A stretch of DNA of 64,000 nt, from contig JBARBG010000081.1 of assembly GCA_049792815.1 (NCBI GenBank), positions 28,882-92,881 of the forward strand. Reading direction: 5' to 3'. Shown here in pieces: positions 34,235-41,478 of the stretch. The stretch is from DAIDKA01 sp049792815 (GTDB lineage Bacteria > Pseudomonadota > Gammaproteobacteria > Steroidobacterales > Steroidobacteraceae). The position numbers were made by a program, and so were the translations under genes. Under the pieces are notes generated by a model. The model was not told the origin of the DNA. It searched no databases and saw only the letters and a program-made list of their open reading frames with translations. Position 1 is the stretch's first letter. The number at the start of each line of letters is the position of its first letter.

Positions 34235-34253
34235 GCCTAAGTTGTGGTTAGGC
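34235..34253 (+). other. Integron core pair GCCTAAG/GTTAGGC
   Basis: GCCTAAG (34235) and GTTAGGC (34247-34253) are inverted and only 5 bases apart. The right half is a perfect GTTRRRY core 14 bases before a gene start, like the other cassette boundaries. A full attC stem is absent. Confidence 0.45.
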
Positions 34254-34267
34254 TTCAGGAGAAAGAC

Positions 34268-34792
34268 ATGCGTCGCCGTGCCGTCAAGAGTCTTTGCTTC
34301 TGCTTAACCTTGGCTAGCCTATGCGCGGTGACTAGTGCGCCCGCATCATCGGGTGAGCCTGAGCGACTTCACCTGACCGGCTACGTGTTCATCACGCCTG
34401 TAGATGAACGAAGACTGCTCATCGCGGTGTCCGTTGCTCCAGGGCAGTCTGTTGAGCATCTATTCCTGTATACGGCGGGAAAGACGCCGCGCGTCCCAAT
34501 GGTAACGCTCAACCTTCGAAACGTCAGAGCAACTGTAGAGTTCGAAGGTGGAAGAGTGCTCAAGATAATGCCGACTAGCCCCAGAGCTCAAACCATTCAG
34601 TTCACAGGCGGCCCGGCACTGACCAATTCCATGGTCATCAATTTTGAGTGGAATGCCGGCGCTGTTCATTACATCGCAACCCCACCTTTGAGCATTCGGG
34701 AATTGGAGTCGGTGCGCGTGGTGGGGGATTGCAACCTACGTCCCGCGGCCTGCGTTGATGCAGCGGGACAGCTGCTCCCGTTTCCAGAATGA
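34268..34792 (+). CDS. Cassette gene: secreted protein of unknown function
   Basis: A 174-aa protein with an N-terminal signal peptide (AVKSLCFCLTLASLCAVTSA, cleaved near ASS) and a beta-rich mature part (LTGYVFITPVDERRLLIAVS). No family recognised. Two cysteines near the C-terminus (GDCNLRPAACVDAA) could form a disulfide. The ATG at 34268 follows AGGAG; a GTG at 34244 lies inside the core site. An attC begins one base after the stop, a classic cassette arrangement. Confidence 0.7.
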   Translation: MRRRAVKSLCFCLTLASLCAVTSAPASSGEPERLHLTGYVFITPVDERRLLIAVSVAPGQSVEHLFLYTAGKTPRVPMVTLNLRNVRATVEFEGGRVLKIMPTSPRAQTIQFTGGPALTNSMVINFEWNAGAVHYIATPPLSIRELESVRVVGDCNLRPAACVDAAGQLLPFPE

Positions 34793-34793
34793 A

Positions 34794-34898
34794 ACCTAAC
34801 ATGCTCGAGCGGACACGTGAATAAAGTGCCCGGGTCGTCAATGTGATCAACAGCAGTACAATGGCGTTGTACCGCGCCGCTCAACTCTGGCGTTAGGC
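34794..34898 (+). other. attC recombination site 2
   Basis: ACCTAAC (34794-34800, perfect RYYYAAC), left arm GCTCGAGCGGACACG, right arm CGCGCCGCTCAACTCTGGC and GTTAGGC (34892-34898, perfect GTTRRRY). The arms pair around GAGCGG with an extra unpaired base. 105 bases long, within the attC range. It lies between a gene stop (34792) and the next ATG (34905). Confidence 0.82.
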
Positions 34899-34904
34899 TA
34901 TCGA

Positions 34905-35444
34905 ATGAAATATTGCCTTCTCCTTCTTATCGTTTTTGCAGCACGCGCTGACGCCGCAGACTTCCGGGTTTTGAATATCGGTGATGCGTGCGTGGGCTTG
35001 GAGGCGAAGGAGGCCGCATTGGGCTCGAAGGCGATACCCCGGAATGGTACGCCTAATACAGTGACGAACGCATTTGAGGCGAAAGAATTCGGCCGTGATG
35101 TTGTCGTGCTGTATCTCTGCAATGAAGGGCGTCTCAACACTGGCAATTACCGACTTCCACTTGAAGATCTGAACGATGCCGTTAAGAGTTTCCGGAACGT
35201 CCACGACCAGCTATTAAGAAAGTATGGAACCTCATTCCTCGATAGCTCGCCGTGGCACGTGAGAGACGTAACCCAGCCAGCAATAATCAGCTCGCAACCA
35301 AATGAGTACTACACGGAGTGGAGAACTCCTCGCCTATTAGCCCATTTGATGATTGTCCAAGGCCGCCAGCCCAACGGAAGTATTGGTGGTTGGACGGTAT
35401 CGCTTTTCATCGTCCCTCCAGCGCCGCAGCTTAAACCTAACTGA
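34905..35444 (+). CDS. Cassette gene: secreted protein of unknown function
   Basis: A 179-aa protein with signal peptide MKYCLLLLIVFAARADA and mature start ADFRVLNIGDACVGLEAKEA. No family recognised; the middle (LEDLNDAVKSFRNVHDQLLR) looks helical and the end (GGWTVSLFIVPPAPQLKPN) beta-rich. The ATG is 6 bases after the attC core at 34892, and its stop lies 1 base after another ACCTAAC half-core. Position and size fit an integron cassette. Confidence 0.7.
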   Translation: MKYCLLLLIVFAARADAADFRVLNIGDACVGLEAKEAALGSKAIPRNGTPNTVTNAFEAKEFGRDVVVLYLCNEGRLNTGNYRLPLEDLNDAVKSFRNVHDQLLRKYGTSFLDSSPWHVRDVTQPAIISSQPNEYYTEWRTPRLLAHLMIVQGRQPNGSIGGWTVSLFIVPPAPQLKPN

Positions 35445-35470
35445 CGATGGAGCTGAGGCACCGTGAATAA
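35435..35470 (+). other. attC left arm, incomplete site
   Basis: ACCTAAC (35435-35441) overlaps the end of the preceding gene, followed by GGAGCTGAGGCACCGTGAATAA, related to the left parts of the sites at 33358 and 34794 (all share GTGAATAA). No complementary right arm is seen; dispersed repeat copy 2 follows, with the near-core GTTGATT. Confidence 0.45.
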
Positions 35471-35536
35471 GGACACACCGAGGATTTCGAGTCTCTGATG
35501 GGCCGAAGCGTTGATTCAGCCGTATTCTGAAGCCCG
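35465..35536 (+). repeat. Dispersed repeat, copy 2
   Basis: From GAATAAGG to AAGCCCG; the shared block includes GAGTCTCTGATGGG and ATTCTGAAGCCCG. It matches copy 1 at 33902-33975 at most positions and likewise follows an attC-like left arm. Confidence 0.6.
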
Positions 35537-35639
35537 GGAGCGGTCGGTCGCGACCGTCAACAATGGGTCAACCAGCGTCGCCAGGGCCTTTGAACAACTA
35601 TTAGGATCCCATATTCGTGCTGAAATCGGAGTCGCAACG

Positions 35640-35957
35640 ATGACTGATGCATGCAGCAATGCAGTGCCCAAGCCGGGAACCAGGCGCCCTCGCTGGACGT
35701 CGTTTGTCGCAGCTCCGCTGACCGGCAGAGCTATCCGCGGGTTACAGGAAGAGGGCAATCCACGCCATCGGGTCCGGGTGGAACACAATCGGGAGACGTT
35801 ACTGGTCCACATCTCGAACGAGGACGGGGAAGGCTGGACAACTCTGGCAATTGATCGACCTACTCGGGAGTGGGCGATTGCCCAGCGGGAACGTCAACTG
35901 GATTCTGCCCAGACCGCTTACAACCTTCTCTACGCAAGTGGTCAGGTTACGAAATGA
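35640..35957 (+). CDS. Hypothetical protein in the cassette region
   Basis: A 105-aa basic protein (MTDACSNAVPKPGTRRPRWT, then NRETLLVHISNEDGEGWTTL and a helical end DSAQTAYNLLYASGQVTK). No family recognised. The ATG at 35640 is the first; the frame is open back to a TTG at 35511, where it enters the dispersed repeat. Its stop overlaps the ATG of the next gene, so the two are probably one unit. Confidence 0.5.
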   Translation: MTDACSNAVPKPGTRRPRWTSFVAAPLTGRAIRGLQEEGNPRHRVRVEHNRETLLVHISNEDGEGWTTLAIDRPTREWAIAQRERQLDSAQTAYNLLYASGQVTK

Positions 35958-36334
35958 TCGTCCCCATGCTTATCTGTGCGGACGGTGCCGCTGAGATTGA
36001 ATTCTGCAAGCAAGCATTCGGCGCGATCGAATTGTCCCGTCGAATCGGCCAGGCTGGAGAGGTCGTACATGCGACACTCAAGATTGGCGAGGATATATTT
36101 ATGGTGCACGGACAATACCCGCATCTGAAGAGCATGGCCCCTGCCGATGATGGGAGTTCACCGGTCGTCATCTACTTGTACATCGACAACGTCGATGCTG
36201 TGATTGAGCGTGCTGTAGAGGCCGGTGCACAAGTCGTATTGCCAACAGCAGACCAGCCTTGGGGCGATCGAGTTGGCAGAGTCATGGATCCAGCCGGACA
36301 TGTGTGGAATATCGCAACGCACCTCTACGGCTAA
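35954..36334 (+). CDS. VOC-superfamily protein (PhnB/glyoxalase-like)
   Basis: A 126-aa protein with the paired beta-alpha-beta-beta-beta units of the vicinal-oxygen-chelate fold: MIVPMLICADGAAEIEFCKQ, LKIGEDIFMVHGQYP, VVIYLYIDNVDAVIERAVEA, WGDRVGRVMDPAGHVWNIAT. The DPAGHVW ending is typical of the PhnB/bleomycin-resistance-like group, which includes metalloenzymes and antibiotic-binding proteins. The ATG overlaps the previous stop; the frame could open at 35870 but that would overlap the neighbour fully. VOC proteins are frequent integron cargo. Ligand unknown. Confidence 0.82.
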   Translation: MIVPMLICADGAAEIEFCKQAFGAIELSRRIGQAGEVVHATLKIGEDIFMVHGQYPHLKSMAPADDGSSPVVIYLYIDNVDAVIERAVEAGAQVVLPTADQPWGDRVGRVMDPAGHVWNIATHLYG

Positions 36335-36634
36335 ACAGATGCTGGCATCCGGCGTCCCCATAAGCGGCCGTTGGCGAACGGCCGGTTGGGGTGCGCAGCA
36401 GCCGGCCGCTACTGCTTAGTGGCTTCGGGATTATCAGTGCGGAGGAAGCTGGCCATGCCTCGAAAAAAAGAAGAAGAACGCAATAGCGAGAACTGCCCAG
36501 GCCACGACAACCCAGGCCAATATCCGCCAAACAGTTCGCACGATCGCCGCCTCCGGCAACAAAGGTCCCTGCGAGGCTACTACCAGTATTCGCTGCCCGA
36601 AAGCAGCCGCTCACCAGCGACCGCTATAGGTTGC
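36335..36634. other. Gap after the VOC gene
   Basis: Three hundred bases. The start contains GCGGCCGTTGGCGAACGGCC, a short stem, and then a possible very small membrane-protein frame on the minus strand (listed separately). Otherwise nothing recognisable. Confidence 0.45.
36434..36541 (-). CDS. Possible 35-aa membrane peptide with a poly-T slip site
   Basis: GGAGG lies 8 bases before a GTG at 36541, and the frame reads VRTVWRILAWVVVAWAVLAI then AFFFFF, one membrane helix. A run of seven T (36462-36468 on the minus strand) follows. In the zero frame translation ends soon after (SRHGQLPPH); dropping one T would continue as RGMASFLRTDNPEATKQ. This may be a real small gene, a frameshifted one, or chance. 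Confidence 0.35.
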   Translation of the reverse strand: MRTVWRILAWVVVAWAVLAIAFFFFFSRHGQLPPH

Positions 36635-36961
36635 TCAGCCGCCAAGCAGCCGCCGAGCTAATAGAGACTGCATATCCCGTCGCCCATCGGCAATGATGTA
36701 GATCGCGACTTGCTGTCCGAACACGCGATAGATCAGCCTATAGGGCTTGAAGAATACCTGCCGATATTCCTGATCGCCCAGCGACCGGAGTTCCTTAGGC
36801 TGTGAGCCGCGCGACGGCGCCGCGGTAAGGCTATCGGCAATCTCGAGGAGTCGGTTTAGAACATGCTCCGCCCTGGCGGGCGAATCATTCTTTGCGATGT
36901 AAGTGACGATGTCTTCCAGATCGCGTTCGGCGTCCTCGGTGAGAACGACGTGAAAACCCAT
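36635..36961 (-). CDS. RelE/ParE-family toxin
   Basis: A 108-aa protein: MGFHVVLTEDAERDLEDIVT, QPKELRSLGDQEYRQVFFKP, YRLIYRVFGQQVAIYIIADG and an Arg-rich end (RRDMQSLLARRLL), the RelE/ParE fold, most like the plasmid-stabilisation group whose toxins cleave ribosome-bound mRNA or block gyrase. The ATG at 36961 overlaps the antitoxin stop by one base (TAATG); the longer frame to 37252 only shadows the antitoxin gene. Confidence 0.88.
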   Translation of the reverse strand: MGFHVVLTEDAERDLEDIVTYIAKNDSPARAEHVLNRLLEIADSLTAAPSRGSQPKELRSLGDQEYRQVFFKPYRLIYRVFGQQVAIYIIADGRRDMQSLLARRLLGG

Positions 36962-37245
36962 TAGTCCACCGTCACGGCCAGAACACGCAGTCTTGCAACG
37001 ACATCGGCCAGCGGCTTCATTCGGCCTTGTGCGACCTGTTGGTTCCCAAGCGCCAATATCTTCAGCAGCGCCAGAGTCTCCTGGGTCTGCTCGTAGGAGG
37101 CCACGTCTTGGATCACGGCCTTGGCCTCTCCATTCTGAGTGATGACCATTGGCTGACGCTGTTCCGCCAAATCTCGCAGCACCTCTGCCGCATTTGCTTT
37201 CAGATAGCTGATTGGCTTGATCTGCGTTGAATATCGCACGTCCAC
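36961..37245 (-). CDS. Phd/YefM-family antitoxin
   Basis: A 94-aa protein: VRYSTQIKPISYLKANAAEV and QRQPMVITQNGEAKAVIQDV are the Phd/YefM DNA-binding fold; the C-terminal helix (TLALLKILALGNQQVAQGRM) would bind the toxin downstream. It starts with GTG at 37245 after GAGG. As in most such modules it is the first gene of the pair and probably represses it. Together they form the second addiction module of the island, next to the integrase. Confidence 0.88.
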   Translation of the reverse strand: MDVRYSTQIKPISYLKANAAEVLRDLAEQRQPMVITQNGEAKAVIQDVASYEQTQETLALLKILALGNQQVAQGRMKPLADVVARLRVLAVTVD

Positions 37246-37333
37246 ACCTCATTGACCTACAGGACTAAATATAGTCCTTTATCGGTCTTCCGGCAAGAAG
37301 CCCCTTTCGGCCGAATTGCCGAGCCGCCATTGA

Positions 37334-38665
37334 TCAAATGGGCGATTCTTGAGGACTGTGCACAAGAATCTGCCGATCTCTGGTCGAGCGGCTCCGTTTC
37401 GTTCTCTGGAGGTTGAATTCGGGGCAAATGTCACGCAACCGCTCAAGGTACTGCGCCCACCTTGTCAGCGCCTCCCGCTTCTCATCGATGTACTCGTGGA
37501 GATCGTAAGTCGCCTCCATTCGATTCCGGGCGTGGTTGAGCACACGCTCCGCAATGTCGATCTTGATTCCCAGACGCCCGAGGCCGGTTCGGCCGTTGCG
37601 ACGCAAATCGTGCGGCGTGAAAGCCGCCACGCCATGCTTACTGAACCGTTTGAGGCATCGGGCGACACTGCGTGTGACGTACTTCGGGTCATCCGGGCCG
37701 GAGCCGTCACCGTTTGGCAGCACGTAGCGTGAATCATCCGCCATGCCCTTAAGAGCCTGCAGCTCGGTTACCGCCCAATCCGAGAGCGGCAATACGTGAC
37801 CCTTGCCGGTCTTGGCACGCGAATCTGGAATCGTCCAGGTCTTCGCCTCGAAATCGAACTCATCCCACTCGGCGAGGGCCAGCTCGCTGCGCCGCTGCAG
37901 GGTCAGGAGCAGTACGCGAAGTACGCGCGGCAGGCGCTTGAAGCGGCATCCGTCGTCCAGATTGACCAGGAATGCCTTCAGCTCCTCTTCGGAAAATACC
38001 CGCGAACGCGGCTTGTCCTTGCCGCCCGGCCTGTAGAGCAGCTGTACGGGGTTCGTTTCGACAATGGCGCGATGGATGCCAAAGCGGAACATCTGTGACA
38101 GCACGCCGGCGACCCGGTTTGCCATTACCGGGGCTCTATCGGCGACTTCATCCAGAAATTCGATGATTTCCCGTGGCTTGATCGTCCGGGCGTCGCGGCT
38201 CCTCCAGCGAGGCAGCACATCGGTATCCAAGATTCGCCGCACGTACTCGGGGCGCCGGCGTTGAATCTTGACGTGACGCTCCATGAATTCCTGAGCGAGA
38301 TTTTCGACGGAATGTCCGTTGGCGAGCAGGGTGCCGGGGCTGCTTGGCTTAATCCGATGCGCGCGCGTGATGCCGGCCCGCCGTGGATCAATCTCCCGAC
38401 GGAGGAGGGCACGGGCGGCATCGACCTTTTCGTGTGCGTCCGCCAGACCGACATCGGGATAGACCCCGAGCACGAGCCGAGCACGTCGGCCGTGCCAATA
38501 GAACCGCCAGTGCCAGGACTTCACACCCGTTTCTGCAACGCGCAGTTGCAAACCGGCGCAGGCCGGATCGCCCACTTCGTAGCGTCGGGGTCCCGCTGCG
38601 AGGCTCGCGATGCGACTGCTTGTCAGTTTCGGAAGGAGGCCCTGCGCCTTCTTGAGTGGTCCCAC
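37334..38665 (-). CDS. int: P4-type tyrosine integrase of the island
   Basis: A 443-aa integrase with the N-terminal DUF4102-like arm-binding domain (LQLRVAETGVKSWHWRFYWH), a core-binding SAM-like domain and a catalytic domain with Arg in LQRRSELALAEWDE, HDLRR in FTPHDLRRNGRTG, His in LNHARNRME and Tyr in YDLHEY. Such enzymes recombine phage or island attP with tRNA 3' ends. It lies 130 bases from the right tRNA-Pro copy and reads away from it. A GTG at 38665 sits inside the GTGGTCCCA repeat, so the integrase may regulate its own expression; the exact start is uncertain. Confidence 0.92.
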   Translation of the reverse strand: MGPLKKAQGLLPKLTSSRIASLAAGPRRYEVGDPACAGLQLRVAETGVKSWHWRFYWHGRRARLVLGVYPDVGLADAHEKVDAARALLRREIDPRRAGITRAHRIKPSSPGTLLANGHSVENLAQEFMERHVKIQRRRPEYVRRILDTDVLPRWRSRDARTIKPREIIEFLDEVADRAPVMANRVAGVLSQMFRFGIHRAIVETNPVQLLYRPGGKDKPRSRVFSEEELKAFLVNLDDGCRFKRLPRVLRVLLLTLQRRSELALAEWDEFDFEAKTWTIPDSRAKTGKGHVLPLSDWAVTELQALKGMADDSRYVLPNGDGSGPDDPKYVTRSVARCLKRFSKHGVAAFTPHDLRRNGRTGLGRLGIKIDIAERVLNHARNRMEATYDLHEYIDEKREALTRWAQYLERLRDICPEFNLQRTKRSRSTRDRQILVHSPQESPI

Positions 38666-38678
38666 GGTGGTCCCATTT
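38656..38678 (+). repeat. Island-end repeat GTGGTCCCA x2, right
   Basis: GTGGTCCCA (38656) and GTGGTCCCA (38667) followed by TTTT match the left block at 24251-24274 except for one spacer base. It overlaps the integrase start codon. Confidence 0.6.
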
Positions 38679-38795
38679 TGCTGCGACAGGGCGAATCGTA
38701 CCGCTTCGGCGTGCGACGCGGAAGTGGCTTATTTTCTAGATGTTGCAGGCCAATTGGCGTTGCGATATGTTGCGCCTCGTTGCAGCCCGATTTTC

Positions 38796-38843
38796 CATGG
38801 GGTGCAAGGGGTCCCGAGTTCAAATCTCGGCGTTCCGACCAAT
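38796..38843 (+). repeat. attR: displaced tRNA-Pro 3' half
   Basis: 48 bases equivalent to tRNA-Pro from the anticodon loop to CCA. The T-stem is CCGAG/CTCGG instead of GAGAG/CTCTC, two compensated pairs. The tRNA 5' half is absent, so it is not a functional gene. It marks the right island boundary. Confidence 0.88.
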
Positions 38844-38894
38844 TCTTGGCGGTCCATACCGAACACAGCGCGGAAGCGCCAGAGCGGAGCACAT

Positions 38895-39203
38895 ATGCAC
38901 AAGACGGCGACCACCATAGCCTCGATTGCAGTGGCCTTTCTCGGTGCCGGGATTGCTGGTTGCGAAACTCAACTCCCGGTTGGATATCGCATGACGCGCT
39001 TGAGCAACACGGATCAGCCGATAGGCCGGGTCTGCATGGTGAACGACCACAACTGTCTTTCCATGATGACTGAGCCGCCTCACACGTGTCTGATCTCTAA
39101 GGGGGACTGCGATACGAACGGCAATATTCAGTCGCTCAACCTGAGCACGGGAGCGACCGTTGAGCCGGGCGTGCGCTTCACAATCCCGCAGTCGCAGCGC
39201 TGA
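38895..39203 (+). CDS. Small lipoprotein of unknown function
   Basis: A 102-aa protein with a type II signal peptide (HKTATTIASIAVAFLGAGIA, then GC); Cys23 in the lipobox IAGC would be lipidated. The mature part (VGYRMTRLSNTDQPIGRVCM) has four further cysteines and no recognised domain. The ATG at 38895 follows GGAG. It lies just outside attR, so it belongs to the host chromosome, and is convergent with the signalling operon. Confidence 0.65.
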   Translation: MHKTATTIASIAVAFLGAGIAGCETQLPVGYRMTRLSNTDQPIGRVCMVNDHNCLSMMTEPPHTCLISKGDCDTNGNIQSLNLSTGATVEPGVRFTIPQSQR

Positions 39204-39210
39204 AGGCTCC

Positions 39211-41478
39211 CTAACCGGTGGTCGTAGCCTCACCGGGCTGCGTGAGGTCCCCGCGGCCATCGCGCAACAGGGCGACAAATTCCGAGGCCGGCAGCGGCTT
39301 GCTGTGCAGGAAGCCCTGGGATTGTGTACACCCGAATTCCAGCAGCATGTCGAACTGTTCGCGCGTTTCCACACCCTCCGCCACGGTGTGCATCGCGAAC
39401 GCCTTTGCGAGGGATACCACGGTCTGAACCAGGGTGATGCCCTGGGTGCTCTGCGGCAGTTTCATGACAAAGCTACGATCGATTTTCAGGGTATCGACGG
39501 GCAGTGACGACAGCCGGCTCAGCGATGAGTAGCCGGTGCCGAAGTCGTCAATGGCGATCCTGGCGCCGCGGGCACGCAGTTGTTCCAGGCGCGCCATTTC
39601 CTCGCCTGAATCTCCCTGCAGGGCCCCTTCGGTGATCTCCACATCAACACCGGCGTGTGGTGTCGCCCAGGTGCCGGTGGCCTCGAGAAACTGACTGGTA
39701 AAGTCCGCCTGCCGCAACTGCAGCGGCGAGATATTGACCGCGATGCGCACCGGTGGCAGCCCCGCCTGCAGCCACTCGAGGCAATCGTGAGCGGCCTGCT
39801 CGATGACCCATCTTCCGACCTCGACAATGAGGCCGGTCGATTCCAGCACGGGTAGGAATGCGCCCGGCGGGATCAGGCCCGCCTGCGGATCCTGCCAGCG
39901 CAGCAGCGCCTCGGCGCCGCAGATGCGCCGGGTTTGAAAATCCACCTTGGGCTGGTAGTGCAGCACGAACTGGCGGCGCTCCAGCGCCACGCGCAGCTTC
40001 TGCTCAAGTGCCAGGCGGTTCATCATTTCTGAATGTTTCTCGGCGCTGTAGTTTTGCTGCCGCGCGCCCGAGGCCCGGGCCTCCTGCAACGCGAGTTCGG
40101 CATGCTGCACCAGGGCGTTGGCGTCCTTGCCATCATTCGGGTGCAGGGCCAGACCGGAACGCACGGTGACCTGTATCTCCTGCTGCTCGATGAGGAAGGG
40201 GCGGCCGAACAGCGCCGCGGCATGGGCGCGCATGGCAGCAAGCACTTCATCGCCATCGCGGGAACTGGCATCGGCGAATACGGCGAAAGTGCCGCCGCCG
40301 AAATGCGCCACGTGGTCGCTTCTGCGAAAACGACTGCGCAGACGGTCGGCGACGTGCTGCAGCAGCAGATCGCCGATCCTGCGGCCATAGGAGTCGTTGA
40401 TCAGGCTCATGCGCTCGATGTCAATGACGCTGACCGCCAGGCGTGCGGACTGATTGGCGGGGTCAGACAGTAGCCGCGACAACCGATCGCAGAACAGCGG
40501 CCGCTTCGCCAACCCGGTGCGTGGGTCGAAGTGCGACAGCAGTCGGACCTTGGAATCCTTCTGCAGGTACTGCAATGCGAACGAGAGGTTGCCGGCGATT
40601 TCGCGCAGGGTGCGCAATTCCTCGAGACTCACGGCGTCCGAATCGCGCGCCGCCAGCAGCAATGCCCCGATGGGCGTGCGGTCAACCAGCAGCGGCAGTC
40701 CGACCACCACCGACAGTTGCCTCTCGAGCATGGCCTGGCGCAACCCTTCCGGAAGGGCGGCATGAGCCGAATCGTTGCAGAGGAAGACTTTTCCGGTCTT
40801 GACTATCTGGCCGACGATGTCCGTGTGCGCGCTTGCAGCTTCGGCCATGGCGGTGCGCAGGATCTGCGCACCGCTCCAGGCCACCGCTGAATATTTCGTC
40901 GTGCCGGAAACCTTGGCATAGACAAGGGCACTTAGATAGCCACCGGCACGCACCGCCAGGCGACAGGTTTCCTGCAACAGCTCCTTGCGATCACGGACCC
41001 TGACCACCAGCGAATTGACGGCGCTCAATATGCCAAGGACCCGGGCCAGCCGGGCGATCTGGGCTTCCTGGCGGGCACGCTCCAGGCGCAGTTCGGCATC
41101 GGCGAGGGCACGCTTCACCGCCGGCGCGAGCCGCAGCAGGTTGTTCTTCAGCACGTAGTCGGCTGCCCCTGCCCGCAGGGCATCGATGGCGCGCTCCTCA
41201 CCAATGGTGCCCGAGACGAAAATGAACGGCGCCTCAGGGGTCATCTCGCGCGCAATCCGCAGGGCGGAAATGCCGTCAAATTGCGGCAGATTGAAATCCG
41301 ACAGGATGATGTCGGGGGAAAACTCACTCAAGTGGCAGCGCAGATCCTCCTCGGTCTCGACGCGTCGCCATTCAAAGCGCAGCCCGGCACGTTGCAGCTG
41401 GTGAATCACCAGTTCCGCCTCGTGCGCAACATCTTCCACCAGTAAAACGCGGAACTCCCCCTCCGAGGTCGCCGCCAT
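39211..41478 (-). CDS. Receiver-GAF-degenerate GGDEF-EAL protein, copy A (c-di-GMP phosphodiesterase)
   Basis: A 755-aa cytoplasmic protein. Receiver domain (residues ~8-130) with phospho-Asp in ILSDFNLPQFDG; GAF-like domain (~160-300); GGDEF domain whose active site is HFGGGTFAVFA, so not a working cyclase; EAL domain (~495-745) with GAEALLRW, DVEITEGAL, DDFGTGYSSLSRL and AEGVETREQ intact, predicting c-di-GMP hydrolysis. The ATG at 41478 overlaps the TGA of the kinase gene upstream by one base, so kinase and effector are co-translated. A close paralogue is at 42834. Confidence 0.9.
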   Translation of the reverse strand: MAATSEGEFRVLLVEDVAHEAELVIHQLQRAGLRFEWRRVETEEDLRCHLSEFSPDIILSDFNLPQFDGISALRIAREMTPEAPFIFVSGTIGEERAIDALRAGAADYVLKNNLLRLAPAVKRALADAELRLERARQEAQIARLARVLGILSAVNSLVVRVRDRKELLQETCRLAVRAGGYLSALVYAKVSGTTKYSAVAWSGAQILRTAMAEAASAHTDIVGQIVKTGKVFLCNDSAHAALPEGLRQAMLERQLSVVVGLPLLVDRTPIGALLLAARDSDAVSLEELRTLREIAGNLSFALQYLQKDSKVRLLSHFDPRTGLAKRPLFCDRLSRLLSDPANQSARLAVSVIDIERMSLINDSYGRRIGDLLLQHVADRLRSRFRRSDHVAHFGGGTFAVFADASSRDGDEVLAAMRAHAAALFGRPFLIEQQEIQVTVRSGLALHPNDGKDANALVQHAELALQEARASGARQQNYSAEKHSEMMNRLALEQKLRVALERRQFVLHYQPKVDFQTRRICGAEALLRWQDPQAGLIPPGAFLPVLESTGLIVEVGRWVIEQAAHDCLEWLQAGLPPVRIAVNISPLQLRQADFTSQFLEATGTWATPHAGVDVEITEGALQGDSGEEMARLEQLRARGARIAIDDFGTGYSSLSRLSSLPVDTLKIDRSFVMKLPQSTQGITLVQTVVSLAKAFAMHTVAEGVETREQFDMLLEFGCTQSQGFLHSKPLPASEFVALLRDGRGDLTQPGEATTTG

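Larger units (their letters stand above)
33882..34267. other. Gap between cassettes with repeats and hairpins
   Basis: About 385 bases without a gene. It holds the attC left arm, a ~74-base dispersed repeat (33902-33975), and a long imperfect hairpin in which GCAGACGG (about 34084) can pair with CCGTCTGC (about 34129) around an inner GACCGAC/GTCGG stem. It ends in the pair GCCTAAG/GTTAGGC at 34235-34253. Confidence 0.5.
24176..38843. mobile_element. Genomic island integrated in tRNA-Pro(GGG)
   Basis: About 14.7 kb lie between two 48-base direct copies of the tRNA-Pro 3' half, with a tyrosine integrase reading away from the distal copy. The cargo is typical of an accessory region: glycosidase, IS21 remnants, two toxin-antitoxin pairs, a BlaI-BlaR1-type pair, and short cassette-like genes. 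The genes outside on the left are conserved housekeeping; outside on the right is a signalling locus. By eye the 28-36 kb part has lower G+C than its flanks (not computed). No conjugation or replication genes are visible, so mobilisation would need integrase only, or the island is now fixed. Confidence 0.88.

Noticed and set aside
37334..38665. Integron integrase IntI for the attC sites
   Set aside because: The protein has the P4-type N-terminal domain and lies next to a tRNA att copy; the IntI-specific extra helix near the patch III region was not seen.
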